Below are positions 59,626 to 64,000 of a DNA stretch of 64,000 nucleotides, piece by piece. The notes below the pieces were generated by a model that saw only the letters and a program-made list of their open reading frames with translations, was not told the DNA's origin and made no database searches. Origin of the DNA: G963663495 sp963663495 (GTDB lineage Bacteria > Bacteroidota > Rhodothermia > Rhodothermales > Bin80); NCBI GenBank assembly GCA_963663495.1, contig OY760427.1, forward strand, positions 3,162,001 through 3,226,000, in the 5' to 3' direction. The first letter of the stretch is position 1. Each line of letters starts with the position of its first letter. A program made the translations under genes and the position numbers.

Positions 59626-62600
59626 TCAAGTATCAAAACCAAAGAGCACCCCGAAGTGCCAACGCAGCTCGGACCCGTAATGTACCGAACGTATCCCCGA
59701 GGGCGTCACAAAATCCTCATCCAACATCACGTCAAAGGCATCAACCCCATACGTCGCACTAATGAATACAGCTGTTGGCAGAAGATAGAAGGACCCGAGG
59801 ACAAGCCTCAATTCCGCTCCGATATCCTTCCGAACGCTGCTGGTCCCCGGCCAATCCCCCGTCCATGCTGCTGCCGCGTCCGCGTAGGTGCGCAAGAACG
59901 CCTTATCAACATAAAACCACATGATCTGACGCTGAATGTCCGGAAAGAGCGGTAGCACATACGATGCCTGCAACCATGTGACGCTGTTTCCTCCCAGGGC
60001 ATAGAACGGGTAGCCCCGAGCAGCGGCTAAACCGCCCACATAGTCATTGTAGAAGCTATCAACGACATCTCCCAGAATTCGTGAAGCACGCCATCGAATT
60101 ATGACGCCGTGGGAGGCGCCGCGAACCATGCCCGCAAGGATCACGCCAGCAGTTCCACGTGTGCTCAGGCGCAAAATCCGATCCCCCTCATACACCGGCT
60201 GAAGGACCCCTTCATCAAGATTGAAGCTGCGTAGCAGCCGGCCACGCTCGGCTTCCAATCCAACCTGGACATCAAGCCCTGAAGGAAGTACATCTCGCTC
60301 TCGGTGTTGCTGCAGTGCCTCAAAGTACACACGTGCCAAGAGCGTTCGACCAATGAAATAACGAGACGATGACGATGGGATGGTTTGCTTCACTTCCCTC
60401 GAATAGAATTGCTCCGTTTGCACACGGTAGGGACTGTAGCGGTACCCCAGTTCCAACAATAGGCTCGAAGTAACCTTATGCCTTAAGTACAAGCCTGCTT
60501 CCCATAGCGAATATGTCAGGTCAGCGGCCGTGGTCTCCGGGAAACATGCGGTACATGGGAACTCCTCTATTGCCAACCCCTCGGCCACGAACCGCCTAAT
60601 GTTGTACAGCTCGACCGATAGCTGCGGTGACCAACGCCGAGGTATGAGGCCGAAGCCTCTCCGGTAGTCGAACTGGAGGACGGCATCCCTCTCCAAGGAG
60701 ACCAGTCGCGAAGGTGCAAGGAAATCGGACACCGACGAGACTTCGCGGGAGCCGGGAGCAATAAGAAGGCCTCCGAATATGGAAATGCCTTCCAGAACTT
60801 CGCGCGATGACACGTACGCTCCTACCTTAAGGTTACGCGCCAAGACCTCTAACCGCGTTCTGTCGGGTAAGCGTTGCTGCAGAGCGGTACGTCTTCTGCT
60901 CACGTACTGATCAAGGCGTAATACGGGATATATGGCAAAGCCAGTGGTTACCATGCCATACCGGTTCACTGCTAGTGAATCAACGCCGACAGTTTCTTCG
61001 ATTCTGGTACGCGGCAGCGCCGCCTTCTCTGCCTCCTTCAGCAGTACTTCTGGAGGAGCATACGACGGCGTTGAAGTGGGTTCGGGGTCTGATAATAGTG
61101 CTATCCGGTATCCATCCGATTGGTAGTGTGCATAGGCGAGCTGGCCTGCTGGTCCGACGGACGGCATAAATGCACCTCCTAAGACATTGGTAATAGCGCG
61201 GGTTAGGTTACCCTGTTTCTGATACACGTTAAAAATGCCGCTTCGGTCCGAAGAAAAATACAGGGTCTCACCATACTCGCCAAAGGTGGGCGAACGCTCG
61301 TCGGCGACCGTCTCCACCACGCCCTCTGCCGTGCGCTCTTCCGGGGATGCCCGCCAAATATCCCGTTCGTGCGCTCCTGAAGCACGAAATCCGAAGTAAA
61401 TCCAAGCACCCTCCGGGTGCCATACTGGCTCAGTAACCTGCGCACCGTCCTTGAAGAAGGTCACCTGTTTTCGATCTCCCGTCCTCTTATCCAGAACGAA
61501 TAAATTTGATGTCCCCCCCTCTTGTCCCACATACGCAATCAACGAGCCATTCGGGTGGTATGCGGGTTGCGAAGCTCTGGTACGCACTGTGAGGCGCGTC
61601 TCTTCGCGGGTGGAGAGGGTGAGTTCGTAGAGGTCATCGTATAGGAAACCCTCTGGCGTTGCCTTTTGCCGCGCGTAAACGACCGCCTCGCTATCGCGGC
61701 GCCACGTGACGGTGCCTTCCACGGACTTTCTGATGCGGTGCCCAAAGGCGCAATGGTACTCCCCTCCTACTGCGGGGCCCATCCCATGCACCCACACGGA
61801 GTCGGACGCAAGGTCCTGTATGTAGAGGTTGGTCTTTCCCCATGGCTGGTCCTGATTGGAAATGTACGCCAGCTTGCGACCGTCCGGTGAAAATTCAGGT
61901 CCGTGATTGGAATAGCCTTTGCTTTCAAGCAGCGCACCTTGCATCAGCGACTGCCGGATGGCCTGCGTACCCCGGCCGTAGCTGGTGCGAATGCTGTCCA
62001 TCCAAGCTTGGTAGACAGCCGCTGCAGGCACATCCAAGGCCGCCGCGATTGCCCGATCCACATTCCAGTTCCTCCACCGTGACAGTTCCGCCGTAATGTC
62101 ACTCAGGATCTGTTCTCCCCTTGTATTTGCCAGATAACGCGTAAAAGCAAAGCCGTGGTTATATACGGTTTCCCTCAGAATACCCGATTTTGAATAGAAC
62201 CCGCCCATCTCTGCAAGTGTAAGGGTCTCATCGGCCAACACCTGCATGCGTAACACCATGTCCCGATGCGTATCCCACCGATCAAAATCCATTGAGGCTC
62301 TTTGGTATTGCGCTGTTCCTTCGGCAAACCATGCCGGGTTATTGAGGCTGAGTAGCGGATAGCTCACGACAACGTTGGGGAAGCCGTACAATACATCCGG
62401 GCGACGTACATCTTCGTAGCCAAGCACCTGCAGATATGCCAGCGGGACCCTTGTCGACGCTCCCATAGCAGCCTGGACCTGCACGATGTGTGTAAATTCG
62501 TGCGCGATCACATTACGCAGCCAGTCGTGGTCTCCCCTGAATCGCGAGTCTAGGGACGGAGCCCAAATCTCAATCTTATTGTCAAAGAAGAAGGCGGCCC

Positions 62601-62889
62601 CATTAGAGTAATCCTCGTAGTCCTTGATAATGATGCTAACCTTTGAGCCAGGATGATGGCCATACAGCTCAGTTATAGGCCCGTAAACATCCTCGGCAAT
62701 CCTTGCCACCTCCTCAGCGACATGCGTGCCGCTGCTTTCATGAAACAGCACGCTAAAATGCTCTGTCTCAATCGTCTGCCAATTCAGCGTTGGGCGTGCA
62801 AAATCCACCAGTGAGGGGGACACTTGCGCAGCCGATATGACTGGCATGAGCAGGACTCCCACAAGTACGCTGCTCCCGCACGAATTCAT
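59626..62889 (-). CDS. Secreted MA-family metallopeptidase with TolB propeller and outer-membrane barrel-like C-terminus
   Basis: 1,087 aa with a signal peptide (residues 1-22). The gluzincin-like domain has HEFTH at 130-134 and a downstream Glu in NPAWFAEGTAQY, giving the HExxH plus Glu zinc site. Residues ~320-600 carry TolB/WD40-like blades (FSPDGRKLAYIS, YHPNGSLIAYVG, WHPEGAWIYFGF). The last ~430 residues are rich in alternating aromatic strands, as in surface-antigen/BamA-type barrels. It is probably an outer-membrane protease; the substrate is unknown. It overlaps the preceding gene by ATGA, which argues for coupled translation. Confidence 0.85.
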   Translation of the reverse strand: MNSCGSSVLVGVLLMPVISAAQVSPSLVDFARPTLNWQTIETEHFSVLFHESSGTHVAEEVARIAEDVYGPITELYGHHPGSKVSIIIKDYEDYSNGAAFFFDNKIEIWAPSLDSRFRGDHDWLRNVIAHEFTHIVQVQAAMGASTRVPLAYLQVLGYEDVRRPDVLYGFPNVVVSYPLLSLNNPAWFAEGTAQYQRASMDFDRWDTHRDMVLRMQVLADETLTLAEMGGFYSKSGILRETVYNHGFAFTRYLANTRGEQILSDITAELSRWRNWNVDRAIAAALDVPAAAVYQAWMDSIRTSYGRGTQAIRQSLMQGALLESKGYSNHGPEFSPDGRKLAYISNQDQPWGKTNLYIQDLASDSVWVHGMGPAVGGEYHCAFGHRIRKSVEGTVTWRRDSEAVVYARQKATPEGFLYDDLYELTLSTREETRLTVRTRASQPAYHPNGSLIAYVGQEGGTSNLFVLDKRTGDRKQVTFFKDGAQVTEPVWHPEGAWIYFGFRASGAHERDIWRASPEERTAEGVVETVADERSPTFGEYGETLYFSSDRSGIFNVYQKQGNLTRAITNVLGGAFMPSVGPAGQLAYAHYQSDGYRIALLSDPEPTSTPSYAPPEVLLKEAEKAALPRTRIEETVGVDSLAVNRYGMVTTGFAIYPVLRLDQYVSRRRTALQQRLPDRTRLEVLARNLKVGAYVSSREVLEGISIFGGLLIAPGSREVSSVSDFLAPSRLVSLERDAVLQFDYRRGFGLIPRRWSPQLSVELYNIRRFVAEGLAIEEFPCTACFPETTAADLTYSLWEAGLYLRHKVTSSLLLELGYRYSPYRVQTEQFYSREVKQTIPSSSSRYFIGRTLLARVYFEALQQHRERDVLPSGLDVQVGLEAERGRLLRSFNLDEGVLQPVYEGDRILRLSTRGTAGVILAGMVRGASHGVIIRWRASRILGDVVDSFYNDYVGGLAAARGYPFYALGGNSVTWLQASYVLPLFPDIQRQIMWFYVDKAFLRTYADAAAAWTGDWPGTSSVRKDIGAELRLVLGSFYLLPTAVFISATYGVDAFDVMLDEDFVTPSGIRSVHYGSELRWHFGVLFGFDT

Positions 62890-64000
62890 CGTATGACGGC
62901 CATCTTGACGAGTTGTGTTTCTGTCCGTCCGTCTTGAGCGACTGCGCGATAGCGGGCGTAGTACAGCCCGCTTGCTGCATCGGTATTCCAGAGTACCTCT
63001 ACCGGTACGCCGGCAACCGTTGAGAACGCCAGTTCGCCCGCCAGTGTGCCATCGGCACCAATGATCCGAATACTTACATCGGCATCCTCGCTGGTCATAC
63101 AGCGGAGGAATGACTCGCCACCACGTATGGGGTTCGGCCAGTTATAGGTTTCCGCGCCAACAAGCAACGCATCATCCTCTTGTCCACTCACCGCCGCCGC
63201 ATAGACAAAGCTCCCGTTGGTGGTTGTCGCATACCGTTGGCCCCATGGGGCTGCTGTTACATCCTCCCAGGAGTAGTCATGTACGCGCCCCGATCTGGAG
63301 GCTACGGTCAATCGGCCAGGAGCACCAAACGGTGTACCAGCCACCCTTGCCCCCACGTTAAGCGGAAAACCCTCAATGGGCTGTGCATTGAGGAAAGCGT
63401 AGACATCACCGCTGGTCGCACCAAGTACCACTACCATGCCCTCCTCCATCTCAAGCACCAACGGCTGTGCAGCAATCTCTGCCCCGACGTTCACTGGATA
63501 ATCGTTCATGACAGATGCGAAACGATGCGTTTGCATAACGAGCAAACTCTCACCGGCCGTCAAGACAATATCCAATCTTCCATCACCATTCATGTCTGCA
63601 AGGGCTGCCTTGCCAGACAACTCGTGACCTTCCGGTATAGCGTAATCAATGGTAAATTCCCCTGCGGATCCGTCGGGACGGAGGAGCAGCACGGAGCGCC
63701 CACCTTTACGCGGTATCGCGCCCCACGAACCACGCATATCGGTCCCGAAAACGAAGTCACCGATGTGCTCTTCCTCCAGGTTCAAATACCTCCATGTTGT
63801 TCCACTATCCAAATCTCGCGTTCCCTCTCGGCCCACAACCCATAGCCCATCCCCGCCCGCGAGGCCAATGCCTTCACCGATATCGTCCACGCTTTGTATG
63901 GTCACATCTTCCTTTACGGTCGCGACAACAGCCGATCCCGGCCCCGAAAACAGTGCGTGAAAGGCACCATCAACCGAAACTAGCGGCGGTTGAAATTCCC
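62886..64000 (-). CDS. Secreted FG-GAP/VCBS-like protein with type IX sorting domain (5' end outside window)
   Basis: The frame is open to the right edge, so the true start is not visible; at least 371 codons are present. ADMNGDGRLDIVLT is an FG-GAP calcium-binding loop, followed by a weaker repeat around GATSGDVYAFLN, consistent with a beta-propeller. The C-terminus (YNWPNPIRGGESFLR to SGLYYARY and the final VKMAVIR) is a FlgD-like type IX sorting domain. It is likely a large surface protein and the first visible gene of the operon shared with the metallopeptidase. Confidence 0.82.
   Translation of the reverse strand, partial: EFQPPLVSVDGAFHALFSGPGSAVVATVKEDVTIQSVDDIGEGIGLAGGDGLWVVGREGTRDLDSGTTWRYLNLEEEHIGDFVFGTDMRGSWGAIPRKGGRSVLLLRPDGSAGEFTIDYAIPEGHELSGKAALADMNGDGRLDIVLTAGESLLVMQTHRFASVMNDYPVNVGAEIAAQPLVLEMEEGMVVVLGATSGDVYAFLNAQPIEGFPLNVGARVAGTPFGAPGRLTVASRSGRVHDYSWEDVTAAPWGQRYATTTNGSFVYAAAVSGQEDDALLVGAETYNWPNPIRGGESFLRCMTSEDADVSIRIIGADGTLAGELAFSTVAGVPVEVLWNTDAASGLYYARYRAVAQDGRTETQLVKMAVIR

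Noticed and set aside
1..64000. CRISPR array
   Set aside because: No short regularly spaced direct repeats with unique spacers seen; the only tandem repetition is the 7.25-kb PKS modules and small duplications.

Overview
The window looks like a chromosomal segment from a member of the Bacteroidota/Rhodothermota/Balneolota assemblage. This is inferred from three things: a secreted subtilase and a second surface protein that both end in FlgD-like type IX sorting domains, a small basic membrane protein directly upstream of mutL, and a cell-envelope operon encoding a MA-family metallopeptidase/TolB-propeller protein, a TlpA-like thioredoxin and a DUF5683 protein. I cannot name the genus.

Layout. 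Positions 1-23712 (minus strand) are one uninterrupted reading frame of at least 7,904 codons. It encodes a modular type I polyketide synthase whose 3' end lies outside the window. It has a KS-AT-ACP first module followed by three KS-AT-DH-cMT-ER-KR-ACP modules, the last cut inside its KR. The last two full-type modules and the AT-to-ACP part of the first are near-identical tandem repeats with a period of about 7.25-7.29 kb. The predicted chemistry is a fully reduced, alpha-methylated (polydeoxypropionate-like) chain built from malonyl-CoA and SAM. The first module has lost the catalytic residues of both KS and AT, and the KR of module 3 carries His in place of the catalytic Tyr.

Positions 23.7-34.9 kb are a mobile-element graveyard: IS66, IS1380, an IS4-type transposase with a DUF4338 N-terminus, and tnpB elements. 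A glycosyltransferase gene is stranded inside it. Positions 35.0-38.0 kb encode the secreted subtilase. Positions 38.0-39.8 kb are an IS1595-type transposon with passenger DNA. Positions 39.8-48.3 kb hold ordinary chromosomal genes: an EamA permease, a deacetylase-like protein, an HD phosphohydrolase, tilS, mutL, a small membrane protein, a frameshifted cdsA and a DUF2007 protein. Positions 48.3-58.0 kb hold a duplicated CPBP protease/DUF2007 pair, four more tnpB elements, tRNA-Arg(CCG) and a dicarboxylate symporter. Positions 58.0-64.0 kb are a four-gene envelope operon running off the right edge.

The most unusual system is the mobile one. The tnpB genes do not sit in elements with IS200/IS605-like ends. 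They lie between terminal inverted repeats (GGGARTTATATA) that match those of the local IS1595-type transposon, and at least one copy has a perfect 8-bp target duplication. Each nearly full-length copy is a composite of a ~171-bp miniature IS1595 derivative (a MITE), an 8-bp spacer and a ~1.28-kb tnpB unit. This suggests that RNA-guided TnpB nucleases are moved in trans by a DDE transposase.
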